From: Paenibacillus sp. V4I3
GTDB lineage: Bacteria > Bacillota > Bacilli > Paenibacillales > NBRC-103111
Direction of reading: 5' to 3'
Length of the DNA stretch: 64,000 bases
Assembly (NCBI RefSeq): GCF_030817215.1
Contig: NZ_JAUSZA010000001.1
Coordinates: 5,368,501 to 5,432,500 of the forward strand
A program made the translations under genes and the position numbers. Below the pieces are notes generated by a model that saw nothing but the letters and a program-made list of their open reading frames with translations, searched no databases and was not told the DNA's origin. This document shows, in pieces, positions 1-7,617 of the stretch. Every line of letters begins with the position of its first letter. Positions within the stretch are counted from its first letter, which is position 1.

Positions 1-71
1 AACCGATCTGTCGGCAGCACATGTAAACGTATATGATTCCATGTAGTGCGCTCAAATTGGATATGCTTCAA
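1..71 (-). CDS. ymfF: Probable YmfF-like M16 peptidase-family protein, first codons only (cut by window edge)
   Basis: An open frame begins at a TTG codon at 71 and runs off the window with no stop. The first residues read MKHIQFERTTWNHIRLHVLP. A good Shine-Dalgarno (AGAAGGGAG on the minus strand, around 80-88) lies 8 nt upstream. In B. subtilis the genes after spoIIIE are ymfC, ymfD, ymfF and ymfH, and YmfF is an inactive M16-type (insulinase family) partner of YmfH, so position and sequence style fit YmfF. Only 23 codons are visible, so the family call is an inference from context. If it is right, ymfC/ymfD are absent from this spot. Confidence 0.5.
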   Translation of the reverse strand, partial: MKHIQFERTTWNHIRLHVLPTDR

Positions 72-107
72 AGGTCGGTCTCCCTTCTTTGTCCGTGATA
101 TAAATCC

Positions 108-113
108 ATTATA
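108..113 (-). promoter_or_regulatory. -10 element of a possible promoter for the ymfF-like gene
   Basis: The minus strand reads TATAAT here, 36 nt before the TTG start. The -35 region is weak (TTGCTT with an 18-nt spacer). With the Shine-Dalgarno downstream, this would give a leader of about 30 nt. Confidence 0.4.
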
Positions 114-126
114 TTCCTATACGAAG

Positions 127-158
127 AGGAGAAGCAACCAAAGCTGGTTCCTTCTCCT
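127..158 (-). terminator. Stem-loop after sleB, weak terminator
   Basis: An inverted repeat (AGGAGAAG/CTTCTCCT with an inner AACC/GGTT pair) sits just past the sleB stop codon. No U-run follows the stem on the minus strand, so it may act as a 3' stabilising hairpin rather than an efficient intrinsic terminator. Confidence 0.45.
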
Positions 159-172
159 TGTCCATGTCTAAA

Positions 173-970
173 TTATTTACAGAAAATATGCTTCCCAATA
201 TTTTTGACTTGCGGCCTACTCCAAATCCATTTGGATGTCGCCGTTACCGGGTTGAAATAATAGATACAACCGCCCGTAGGATCCCATCCATTCAGCGCAT
301 CTTTTACGGCCTTTTTCGTCGATTCGTTTGGTGTTAGCCAAATTTGGCCATCTGCTACGGCTGTGAAAGCACCAGGCTGAAAGATAACACCAGAAACCGT
401 ATTAGGAAAACTTGCTGACTTCACACGATTCAAAATAACTGCTGCTACGGCTACTTGACCAATATAAGGTTCTCCCCGAGCCTCACCGTGCACAGCATTC
501 GCCATCAGATTAATATCCTGCTCAGATAAGCCCAGGTTATTAGAAGGCAGCAAATTGGCCGGCTTTTGATTTGAAGTAGCCGTTTCTTTGCCTGCACCGC
601 TCTGTCTTCCTGCAGATGGTGCAGTAGGCTTCCAATTCTTCGTAGCTTCCCACAGTTTAAGCTTGGTCTTGGGACCTACAACGCCATCTACTTTCATCCC
701 AAACTCACCTTGGAATCGCTTCACTGCCGTTAAAGTCTTATACCCATAATCTCCGTCTATACTGCCGTTATAGAAGCCAATGAACTTCAATCTGCCTTGC
801 AGCTCGTTAACGTCTGCTCCTGTGGCTCCATAACGCACTTCATTTTTACTAAACGTTTCTTCTGCAGGTGGATTGAACTTTCCCTTCAACTGAAAAGCGA
901 CAACTAGTACGAAAACAATACAAAATGTAAGTACAATTAATCGTTTATTCATTCCCCTTCTCAACCTCAC
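173..970 (-). CDS. sleB: Spore cortex-lytic enzyme SleB
   Basis: SleB is a lytic transglycosylase that depolymerises spore cortex peptidoglycan during germination; in the family it is made in the forespore and exported to the spore inner membrane/cortex. The protein has an N-terminal hydrophobic export segment (NKRLIVLTFCIVFVLVVAF), a peptidoglycan-binding domain of the PG_binding_1 type at about residues 50-107, a low-complexity linker, and a C-terminal Hydrolase_2 domain from about residue 150 with the motif HGEARGEP carrying the expected catalytic Glu. The start is uncertain: GTG at 970 has a distant Shine-Dalgarno, while ATG at 952 begins right at the signal peptide but has AAGGGG only 1 nt away. 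A sigma-G-like promoter precedes it. Its usual partner ypeB is not next to it; an M16-like gene follows instead. Confidence 0.93.
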   Translation of the reverse strand: MRLRRGMNKRLIVLTFCIVFVLVVAFQLKGKFNPPAEETFSKNEVRYGATGADVNELQGRLKFIGFYNGSIDGDYGYKTLTAVKRFQGEFGMKVDGVVGPKTKLKLWEATKNWKPTAPSAGRQSGAGKETATSNQKPANLLPSNNLGLSEQDINLMANAVHGEARGEPYIGQVAVAAVILNRVKSASFPNTVSGVIFQPGAFTAVADGQIWLTPNESTKKAVKDALNGWDPTGGCIYYFNPVTATSKWIWSRPQVKNIGKHIFCK

Positions 971-996
971 TTTTCAAATTACAGCCTTTTCTTGCT

Positions 997-1027
997 TATT
1001 ATGAGAAAGGGGCTCTCTGTTTATGCA
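997..1027 (-). promoter_or_regulatory. Sigma-G-like promoter of sleB
   Basis: The minus strand has TGCATA (1022-1027), an 18-nt spacer, then CATAATA (997-1003). Both hexamers and the spacing match the forespore sigma-G consensus (GHATR, N18, CATNHTA). It lies 27 nt before the GTG start of sleB and directly after the ftsK terminator, so sleB should be transcribed on its own in the forespore. The match is seen in the sequence; the timing is inferred. Confidence 0.75.
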
Positions 1028-1054
1028 AAAAAAAACACTCTCCTAAGGAGAGTG
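1027..1054 (-). terminator. Intrinsic terminator after ftsK
   Basis: A perfect 8-bp stem (GGAC-side CACTCTCC, loop TTA, GGAGAGTG on the minus strand) is followed by nine U residues. It lies between the ftsK stop and the sleB promoter and closes the tepA-ylzJ-ftsK unit. Confidence 0.92.
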
Positions 1055-1076
1055 CTTGTCCAATCGTCTATTTTAA

Positions 1077-3626
1077 CTAGGAACTGATCCGATTATGATG
1101 GTATTGTTCAATCGACATCAGCACCTCTCGAGGCTTACTGCCTTCGTACGGACCGACGACCCCTTTGGCTTCCATAGAGTCAACCAGCCTTGCCGCACGT
1201 GTATAACCGACTCTCATACGTCGTTGCAGCAGGGAAACAGAGGCTTGCTTGGCTTCCAATACAATTTGAACAGCCTGGTCGTACAGCTCGTCTTCAAATT
1301 CATTTTGCTGTTCCGGCATTTCTTCCACATGCGGGACCATTTCTTCTTGGTAATTCGCCTGCTCCTGCGTGCGTACAAAGCCAACCACATGTTCAACCTC
1401 TTGGTCAGATAAAAAGGCACCCTGAATACGAACAGGCTTGGACGCGCCTACTGGCAAATAAAGCATATCGCCTCGACCTAACAGCTTCTCGGCTCCGACC
1501 ATGTCCAAAATGGTCCTTGAGTCCACTTGAGACGAAACACCAAACGCAATACGAGATGGAATATTGGCTTTAATCACGCCCGTAATAACATCAACGGATG
1601 GTCGTTGTGTAGCAATAATTAAATGAATACCTGCTGCGCGGGCCATTTGAGCAAGGCGTGTGATAGAATCTTCCACATCATTAGCAGCAACCATCATTAA
1701 ATCGGCTAACTCGTCCACAATAACTACGTAATATGGCAGAGGGACTGCTGTACCGCTTTCTGTCAACATGGCATTGTAGCCCTCAATATTTCGCGTTCCG
1801 CTTTTCGAGAATAGTTCATAACGCTTTTCCATCTCAACGACGACCTTCTTTAGTGCTAACGAAGCTCGTCGAGGATCAGTTACAACTGGTGCCAGTAGAT
1901 GTGGGATCCCATTGTAGACATTCAATTCAACCATCTTCGGATCGATCATAAGAAACTTCACTTCATTAGGCTTTGCTTTATACAAAATGCTCGTAATAAT
2001 CCCATTAATACACACGGATTTTCCTGAACCGGTGGCTCCAGCTACAAGTAGGTGAGGCATTCTCGCCAAATTTCCGACGATTGGTTGTCCAGAAATATCA
2101 CGCCCAAGTACAACGGATAGCCGCGAGCTGGATTCTTGAAAAGCGGATGTTTCCATGACTTCACGCATGGTCACGATTGAAACCTCCAGATTCGGCACCT
2201 CTATGCCGATCGCAGCTTTACCAGGAATCGGCGCTTCCATCCGAATATCCTTGGCGGCAAGCGCCAACGCGATATCATCGGTCAAGGAGACGATTCGGCT
2301 GACCTTCACACCCACGTCGGGCTGTATCTCATAGCGTGTCACGGCAGGGCCTCTGACGACCTCCAGCACCTTGGCGCGAACCCCAAAGCTCTCCAAGGTG
2401 GCTTCGAGCTTCCTTGCATTCGCTTTATAGTCGGCCATCTCACTGCCTTTGCCAACAGCAGGCTTAGCTAATAATTCAAGGGAAGGCATCTCATATGGCC
2501 GTGTTTGCACAATCGGCACATTCTCTTCAAATTCTAGCGTAACTGGTTCCTCATCCGTGTCAACAGCCCCTGCTCCCTGAACTTTAGAGACCGGCGCTGT
2601 AGAGGAAGCTGCAGGATGTTTGACAGCCTGCTGAGCTTCTTGAAAAACTTGCTCCTGAAAATCACGAATAATAGGTGTGATTGGTTGATCTGTGGATGGT
2701 GAATCTGATTCAGCAGCTTGCTTCGCGCTTGACTTATAAAGAACTTGCTCGGTTTCATCTGCTGCACCTAAATCATTTAAATCATCTGCATTTGAATTAT
2801 TCTCGACTTCCGCCTTTTTCCGATTTTCCTTATTAGGACGAAGCAGCTCCATAAAAAGAGGTGTCTTCTTCGCCCGTTTAACAGGCTGAAAAACCTCCTC
2901 ATCGAATTCATCATCAACAGGAACATATGAGGATTTCTTCGCCTTAGGTGCACTAGCACCTGCAGAGACTGTTTGGGGCTGACGTGTTTCGCGATCCTGC
3001 AGCCACTCTTTCATTCTATCCTTAAAATTTTGGCCTACATTACTGAAACGACCCTTCACGATATTACCAATGTCTACGTAAGAAATGCCTGTTGCCAGAA
3101 TAAAACCCATGACAAACAGGGCATATTGGATTAATCTTGCGCCCAAATAATCGAACAGAAAGTAAAGGACACTATATAGCATAGCGCCAATCATTCCGCC
3201 GCCAATACCATGTTCGAGTGCCGCTTTGCCTGCTTCTGTTGGATGCAGCCCATCTAACATAGCATTCCATGTTGATCCGATGACTTTACCAGACGTGAAA
3301 CCGCCATCAGGATATAATTGAGCAAACAAATCAATATGATTTTTTATTAGTAGTCCAAGAATGAAAAGCAGTATGCCTGCTTTCTTGGGCGTAACCATCT
3401 GTGGCCATGCTCTCTTAATCATCGCATATAAGGCCACATATATGAAAATCAGCGGTATAAGTGAATACCACGTTCCCACAAAAAATCGAAAAAGGTAAAT
3501 CAACGAATTCCCGACATGCCCTTGATGAGCAAGCGCAATGACGGAGAAGATTAGAATGAGAATACCATATAACTCGAATAACAAGCTTGTTTTTAGAGCC
3601 TTACCTTTTTTCTTGCGTTTCGCCAC
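1077..3626 (-). CDS. ftsK: DNA translocase FtsK/SpoIIIE
   Basis: This is a membrane-anchored, septum-located ATPase that pumps double-stranded DNA; in spore formers it moves the chromosome into the forespore. Four membrane segments occupy about residues 15-185, followed by an acidic, proline-rich linker to about 380. The motor domain has Walker A GATGSGKS at about 530-537 and Walker B VVIVDELADLMM. A C-terminal winged-helix gamma domain (LLQRRMRVGYTRAARLVD) reads KOPS/SRS-type sites. I place the start at GTG 3626 (849 aa) because a GGGGGTGG Shine-Dalgarno lies 5 nt upstream; the frame stays open further upstream but would run across the promoter. Gene order tepA-ylzJ-spoIIIE matches B. subtilis, so the sporulation role is likely. 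Confidence 0.96.
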   Translation of the reverse strand: MAKRKKKGKALKTSLLFELYGILILIFSVIALAHQGHVGNSLIYLFRFFVGTWYSLIPLIFIYVALYAMIKRAWPQMVTPKKAGILLFILGLLIKNHIDLFAQLYPDGGFTSGKVIGSTWNAMLDGLHPTEAGKAALEHGIGGGMIGAMLYSVLYFLFDYLGARLIQYALFVMGFILATGISYVDIGNIVKGRFSNVGQNFKDRMKEWLQDRETRQPQTVSAGASAPKAKKSSYVPVDDEFDEEVFQPVKRAKKTPLFMELLRPNKENRKKAEVENNSNADDLNDLGAADETEQVLYKSSAKQAAESDSPSTDQPITPIIRDFQEQVFQEAQQAVKHPAASSTAPVSKVQGAGAVDTDEEPVTLEFEENVPIVQTRPYEMPSLELLAKPAVGKGSEMADYKANARKLEATLESFGVRAKVLEVVRGPAVTRYEIQPDVGVKVSRIVSLTDDIALALAAKDIRMEAPIPGKAAIGIEVPNLEVSIVTMREVMETSAFQESSSRLSVVLGRDISGQPIVGNLARMPHLLVAGATGSGKSVCINGIITSILYKAKPNEVKFLMIDPKMVELNVYNGIPHLLAPVVTDPRRASLALKKVVVEMEKRYELFSKSGTRNIEGYNAMLTESGTAVPLPYYVVIVDELADLMMVAANDVEDSITRLAQMARAAGIHLIIATQRPSVDVITGVIKANIPSRIAFGVSSQVDSRTILDMVGAEKLLGRGDMLYLPVGASKPVRIQGAFLSDQEVEHVVGFVRTQEQANYQEEMVPHVEEMPEQQNEFEDELYDQAVQIVLEAKQASVSLLQRRMRVGYTRAARLVDSMEAKGVVGPYEGSKPREVLMSIEQYHHNRISS

Positions 3627-3634
3627 GCTTGCCA

Positions 3635-3671
3635 CCCCCAAGTCCACATTATACCATATTTGACTTGGGGG
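3635..3671 (-). promoter_or_regulatory. ftsK extended -10 promoter inside a perfect 10-bp inverted repeat
   Basis: The minus strand carries TGGTATAAT (3648-3656), an extended -10, with transcription expected to begin near 3641. The promoter is bracketed by perfect inverted arms CCCCCAAGTC (3662-3671) and GACTTGGGGG (3635-3644), and the second arm contains part of the ftsK Shine-Dalgarno. RNA started at this promoter would lack the first arm. RNA read through from tepA-ylzJ would contain both arms and could hide the ribosome site. Confidence 0.6.
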
Positions 3672-3690
3672 ATGATACAGGAAGAGCACA

Positions 3691-3930
3691 CTAGAAAGTT
3701 AAAGTTGCCTCAACTACAGGACTATATGAAATAATAGTTCCAGGGGCATATTGATTGTTTAAATAATCCTGCGGATTACAGCTAAACAGCCTGACAATAC
3801 GTGCCTGAAAGCCACTAATCGGTTCAATTTGCATTTTGACTCCACCCTGATCGATCTCGATAAATTTGGGTTCATAAGTCTCCATTCCTTCAAAAATCAC
3901 ATCCATGGGAATAACGGAGTAATGTATCAT
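3691..3930 (-). CDS. ylzJ: YlzJ-like family protein
   Basis: This is a 79-residue soluble protein with no signal peptide or membrane segment. It sits between tepA and spoIIIE/ftsK exactly as ylzJ does in B. subtilis. Its start overlaps the tepA stop by 4 nt (ATGA), which implies translational coupling. The sequence is rich in beta-type residues and ends at VVEATLTF. No biochemical function is established for the family, and no catalytic motif is visible; co-conservation with tepA suggests a linked role. The call rests on position, length and overall resemblance. Confidence 0.8.
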   Translation of the reverse strand: MIHYSVIPMDVIFEGMETYEPKFIEIDQGGVKMQIEPISGFQARIVRLFSCNPQDYLNNQYAPGTIISYSPVVEATLTF

Positions 3931-4661
3931 TGTACGATGCCTCCGTTCGCTGCTGCTTTCTTGATCTCTATACGCTGATTAAGCTCTCGGATTGCATCTC
4001 CGATACCACCCACTTGATCTATCAGGCCATATTTAACAGCGTCTATACCAATGACTGTTGTCCCAATATCCCTTGTTAACTCACCGGTCTTAAACATTAA
4101 CTCTTTAAACTTTTCTTCCGTTACATTAGAGTGCTTCGTAACAAACCGCACAACACGTTCCTGCATTTTATCCAAATATTCAAATGTTTGTGGGACTCCA
4201 ATAATTAAACCATTTAAACGAATGGGGTGAATCGTCATCGTTGCCGTTTCGGCAATAATCGAGTAGTCCGCTGAAACTGCTATGGGTACACCTATACTGT
4301 GCCCGCCACCTAATACCAAAGCAATGGAAGGCTTCGATAGTGTTGCGACCATCTCTGCAATGGCTAGCCCTGCTTCTACATCTCCCCCTACCGTATTTAA
4401 AATAATCATAACGCCTTCAATCTTAGGATTCTGCTCTGCGGCGACTAATTGAGGAATTAGGTGCTCATATTTGGTCGTTTTATTCTGGGGAGGGAGAACG
4501 ATATGTCCTTCCACTTGCCCAATAATGGTGAGACAGAAAATATTAGATTCGCCAGAAAGCGTATTAGTTTGACCTAACTGTTGAATGTTTTCGAGGACTG
4601 CGTTTTTCTTACCTTCTTCCGTTTCCGGTTCTTGTTGTTTCGGTCCTGTGGGTGCTGCCAC
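3927..4661 (-). CDS. tepA: Translocation-enhancing protein TepA (ClpP-like serine protease)
   Basis: TepA is a ClpP-fold protease homologue first tied to presecretory protein handling in Bacillus. This copy (244 aa, GTG start at 4661 with AAGGGGGA upstream) has the crotonase/ClpP core: GGDVEAGLAIAEM, GGGHSIGVPIAVSAD with the candidate nucleophilic Ser, and ATMTIHPIR with the candidate His. The first 40 residues are polar and charged with no export signal. It is coupled to ylzJ by a 4-nt overlap and followed by ftsK. It is separated from the RNase J gene upstream by an intrinsic terminator, so it needs its own promoter; the only strong candidate I see is sigma-G-like (4761-4790). Protease activity is inferred from family. 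Confidence 0.92.
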   Translation of the reverse strand: MAAPTGPKQQEPETEEGKKNAVLENIQQLGQTNTLSGESNIFCLTIIGQVEGHIVLPPQNKTTKYEHLIPQLVAAEQNPKIEGVMIILNTVGGDVEAGLAIAEMVATLSKPSIALVLGGGHSIGVPIAVSADYSIIAETATMTIHPIRLNGLIIGVPQTFEYLDKMQERVVRFVTKHSNVTEEKFKELMFKTGELTRDIGTTVIGIDAVKYGLIDQVGGIGDAIRELNQRIEIKKAAANGGIVQ

Positions 4662-4788
4662 TGAAAATCCCCCTTCGAGTTTTATTTTTGCGAAAACAGC
4701 TTTGTAAGCTTAAACAGCATTGTGCTAGCAAACTTTGCATGTACTGTTCATAATCTCCCATAGTATGAATAAATTTGCGTACTTTCAT
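4609..4788 (-). CDS. Possible small protein (59 aa) overlapping the start of tepA
   Basis: ATG at 4788 with a GGGGG ribosome site 7 nt upstream opens a 59-codon frame beginning MKVRKFIHTMGDYEQYMQ, and it includes a Cys-Cys pair. It overlaps the first 53 nt of tepA in another frame. I do not recognise the sequence. The far end is an out-of-frame reading of tepA (Gly/Thr/Arg-rich), so only the first 35-40 residues could be under selection. A sigma-G-like promoter lies inside the frame, and the two readings compete. It could be chance. Confidence 0.25.
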   Translation of the reverse strand: MKVRKFIHTMGDYEQYMQSLLAQCCLSLQSCFRKNKTRRGIFSGSTHRTETTRTGNGRR

Positions 4789-4790
4789 GC
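4761..4790 (-). promoter_or_regulatory. Sigma-G-like promoter candidate upstream of tepA
   Basis: The minus strand reads GCATG (4786-4790), an 18-nt spacer, then CATACTA (4761-4767). This fits the sigma-G pattern GHATR-N18-CATNHTA exactly. It would give a leader of about 90 nt before the tepA GTG. No equally good sigma-A site is visible between the terminator at 4813-4843 and tepA. Confidence 0.4.
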
Positions 4791-4812
4791 ATTAGCCCCC
4801 ACTAACTACAAG

Positions 4813-4843
4813 AAAAAAAGCTCCCTCCAGTGATGGAGAGAGC
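4813..4843 (-). terminator. Intrinsic terminator after the RNase J gene
   Basis: A stem of GCTCTCTCCA and TGGAGGGAGC (one wobble pair) around a four-base loop is followed by seven U residues on the minus strand, shortly after the RNase J stop codon. Confidence 0.9.
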
Positions 4844-4879
4844 TTTACTATTGCATAGGTTCAAGTGACTTGTTCGAGC

Positions 4880-6556
4880 CTAGACTTCCATGATTATAGG
4901 AAGGATCATCGGTCTTCTTCTGGTTTGTTCATATAAAAAGCGTCCGAGAACATCTTTCACGTTTGTTTTTAAAGATGCCCACTCATTTACATTTTCATTC
5001 ATTAATTTCGTTAATGTATTCGTTACGATACGATTAGCTTCTTCCAAGAGACCCTCAGATTCACGTACATATACGAATCCGCGAGAAATAATATCTGGTC
5101 CAGATAAAATTTTGCCATCTTGTTTGCTGAGTGTAACTACGACCACAAGGATACCGTCCTGAGACAGTAATTTACGGTCACGCAACACGATGTTGCCTAC
5201 ATCTCCAACACCCAGTCCATCAATAAGAATGTTGCCGCTTTGAACTTTAGATCCTTTGCGAGCAACACCATTTTGAATTTCTACCGTGTCACCGATATCG
5301 CACATAAATATATCTTCTTTAGGAATGCCGACAGACTCGGCTAGGATGGCATGTTGACGCAGCATGCGATATTCGCCATGAATCGGAATAAAGTACTTAG
5401 GCTTCATAAGATTGAGCATTAACTTCAATTCTTCTTGGCTACCGTGACCTGATACGTGTACGCCAGTAACAGAACCTGGACCGTAAATCACATTAGCACC
5501 AATACGGAATAACTCATCTACGGTACGGCCTACATAACGCTCATTCCCCGGAATTGGAGTTGCCGCAATAATGACAGTATCACCTGGTAAAATATCGATT
5601 TTACGATGGGTTGAACGTGCCATTCTTGTAAGAGCCGACATTGGCTCTCCCTGGCTTCCTGTGGAAAGAATGACAACGCGATCAGCGGCAAGTTTGTTAA
5701 CTTCCTCTGGCTCAATTAACATGCCATCCGGAATGTGCAAGTACCCTAACTCGCTAGCGATCGAAACCACGTTAACCATACTGCGACCGATTACTGTTAC
5801 TTTGCGATTTGTTGCTGCGGCTGCATCAAACACCTGTTGAACACGGTGAATGTTGGATGCAAATGTCGCAATAACAACTCTTTGCTTAGCTTTACGGAAC
5901 ACTTCTTCAATCTCAACCCCAACACTGCGCTCAGAACCTGTGTAACCAGGACGTTCTGCATTTGTGCTGTCGGAAAGCAAGGCAAGTACGCCTTTCTTCC
6001 CAATCTCTGCCATACGATGCAAATCCGCATATTGATCATTTACAGGAGTTTGATCGAACTTAAAGTCTCCTGTATGAACAACAACACCTTCTGGTGTATC
6101 TAAAGCGACACCCACAGAATCAGGAATACTATGATTGGTTTTGAAGAATGTTGCTGTAAGAACGCCTAAGGATAGAACGGATTCCGAATTAATGAGGATC
6201 CGGTTCGTAGTACCAAGTAAATTTGCTTCCTTCAGCTTTGCTTCGATAAGTCCCATTGTAAGCTTAGTAGCATAAAGTGGAACGTTAAGATGCTTAAGCA
6301 CATAAGGTAAGCCGCCAATATGATCTTCGTGGCCGTGTGTGATGATAATGCCGCGTACTTTATCCCGATTCTCCGTTAGGTATCCAATATCTGGAATGAC
6401 GATGTCGATTCCAAGCATGTCCTCCTCTGGAAATTTCAAACCACTATCAATGACGATGATATCGTTCGCATACTGAACGCAATACATATTTTTTCCGATT
6501 TCGCCCACGCCGCCAAGAGCGAAGATCAAAAGTTTATCAATATTTTTTTTGGACAA
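4880..6556 (-). CDS. rnjB: Ribonuclease J (RNase J2 position)
   Basis: This is a beta-CASP metallo-beta-lactamase ribonuclease with endonuclease and 5'-3' exonuclease activities in mRNA decay and rRNA maturation, acting in the cytoplasm. It has 558 aa from a TTG start at 6556, chosen because AAGAAGGAGG lies just upstream. Motifs include HGHEDHIGG (metal ligands), HTGDFKFD, SDSTNAERPG (beta-CASP boundary), HVSGHGS and a C-terminal dimer domain ending PIIMEV. The position between dapA and tepA is that of rnjB in B. subtilis. The metal-binding motif is complete, unlike the degenerate motif reported for Bacillus J2, so this copy may be catalytically able. It has its own promoter and terminator. 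Confidence 0.93.
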   Translation of the reverse strand: MSKKNIDKLLIFALGGVGEIGKNMYCVQYANDIIVIDSGLKFPEEDMLGIDIVIPDIGYLTENRDKVRGIIITHGHEDHIGGLPYVLKHLNVPLYATKLTMGLIEAKLKEANLLGTTNRILINSESVLSLGVLTATFFKTNHSIPDSVGVALDTPEGVVVHTGDFKFDQTPVNDQYADLHRMAEIGKKGVLALLSDSTNAERPGYTGSERSVGVEIEEVFRKAKQRVVIATFASNIHRVQQVFDAAAATNRKVTVIGRSMVNVVSIASELGYLHIPDGMLIEPEEVNKLAADRVVILSTGSQGEPMSALTRMARSTHRKIDILPGDTVIIAATPIPGNERYVGRTVDELFRIGANVIYGPGSVTGVHVSGHGSQEELKLMLNLMKPKYFIPIHGEYRMLRQHAILAESVGIPKEDIFMCDIGDTVEIQNGVARKGSKVQSGNILIDGLGVGDVGNIVLRDRKLLSQDGILVVVVTLSKQDGKILSGPDIISRGFVYVRESEGLLEEANRIVTNTLTKLMNENVNEWASLKTNVKDVLGRFLYEQTRRRPMILPIIMEV

Positions 6557-6624
6557 GAATATACCTCCTTCTAAGATTGGACGACGAATTTTAAATGAAA
6601 AAACCGAACTAGTCACTTGCAACC

Positions 6625-6654
6625 ATTATACATGAAAAAAAACAACAAATACAA
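6625..6654 (-). promoter_or_regulatory. Sigma-A-like promoter of the RNase J gene
   Basis: TATAAT (6625-6630) lies 18 nt after TTGTAT (6649-6654) on the minus strand. The site is downstream of the dapA terminator, giving a leader of about 60 nt before the TTG start. Confidence 0.55.
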
Positions 6655-6681
6655 GTTAATACCTATTACTTTAGATTCCCC

Positions 6682-6714
6682 AAAAAAAGAAAACCGATGC
6701 CGGAAGCACCGATT
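6682..6714 (-). terminator. Intrinsic terminator after dapA
   Basis: A stem of AATCGGTGC and GCATCGGTT (two wobble pairs), loop TTCCG, is followed by a T-rich tract (TTCTTTTTTT on the minus strand). It closes the spoVFA-spoVFB-asd-dapG-dapA unit. Confidence 0.85.
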
Positions 6715-6726
6715 CATTAGGCGTTA

Positions 6727-7590
6727 TCATACAAAAAGTGATTGGATGAATTGTCCTTCTTGCTCGGATACACGAACTAACGGAAGTCTTACGCCTCCAG
6801 TTTGAATGCCTTTCAATGCTAGAGCATGCTTAATTGGAGCAGGACTCGGTACACGGAAAATGCCAGTAAAAACAGGATGAAGCTTACGATGAAGTTCTGC
6901 CGCTTGCTGAGTGTTACCTTCTAAATAATACTTTATCATAGATTGCATTTCTTTTCCAATCACATGACTAGCAACACTAATAATTCCCTGACATCCAACC
7001 GCTAGAGCAGGCAGCGCACTGCTGTCATCCCCACTGTACACATGGAAATTAGGGGCTGCATCATTAAGTATACGTGTCAATTGATCCGTGTTAGCGCAAT
7101 CTTTGGTAGCCACGATATTCGAAATTTGGGATAGACGAATAGTTGTCTCCGCATCCAAATTCACACCTGTGCGTCCCGGTACATTATAAAGCATAATCGA
7201 TACCTGAACAGACTCAGCTACTGCTTTAAAATGCTGGTACAACCCTTCTTGGGAAGGGCGGTTATAATAAGGAGCTACGATCAGTAACGCATCGACTCCA
7301 AGTTTTTCAACTTTTTGGGAAAAATGAATGGTGTGTGCAGTGTCATTACTTCCTGTACCTGCAATGATCTTGCAGCGCCCCCCAGCATAACGAACAGATA
7401 GTTCGATAAGCTTCAGCTTCTCATCATCTGTTAATGTTGGTGCCTCACCAGTCGTGCCACAAATAACAAGGCTATCGGACTGCTGCTCTTCGATCAAATA
7501 GTTAATTAATGGTTCCACTTGCTCCCAGTTCACTTGTAAGTTCTCATCAAACGGAGTGACCATAGCTGTAATTACTCTTCCAAAATCCAA
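6727..7590 (-). CDS. dapA: 4-hydroxy-tetrahydrodipicolinate synthase
   Basis: DapA condenses pyruvate with aspartate semialdehyde, the first committed step of the DAP/lysine branch and the source of the dipicolinate precursor. It has 287 aa from a TTG start with GAGGAGG 8 nt upstream. Visible signature parts are GTTGEAPTL, YYNRPSQEGLY, YNVPGRTG (Tyr relay) and IVATKD, whose Lys should be the Schiff-base residue. It is last in the unit after asd and dapG and next to dipicolinate synthase, which ties it to spore DPA as well as cell-wall DAP supply. An intrinsic terminator follows. Confidence 0.97.
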   Translation of the reverse strand: MDFGRVITAMVTPFDENLQVNWEQVEPLINYLIEEQQSDSLVICGTTGEAPTLTDDEKLKLIELSVRYAGGRCKIIAGTGSNDTAHTIHFSQKVEKLGVDALLIVAPYYNRPSQEGLYQHFKAVAESVQVSIMLYNVPGRTGVNLDAETTIRLSQISNIVATKDCANTDQLTRILNDAAPNFHVYSGDDSSALPALAVGCQGIISVASHVIGKEMQSMIKYYLEGNTQQAAELHRKLHPVFTGIFRVPSPAPIKHALALKGIQTGGVRLPLVRVSEQEGQFIQSLFV

Positions 7591-7617
7591 AAGTTATACC
7601 TCCTCAATCTCACATTT

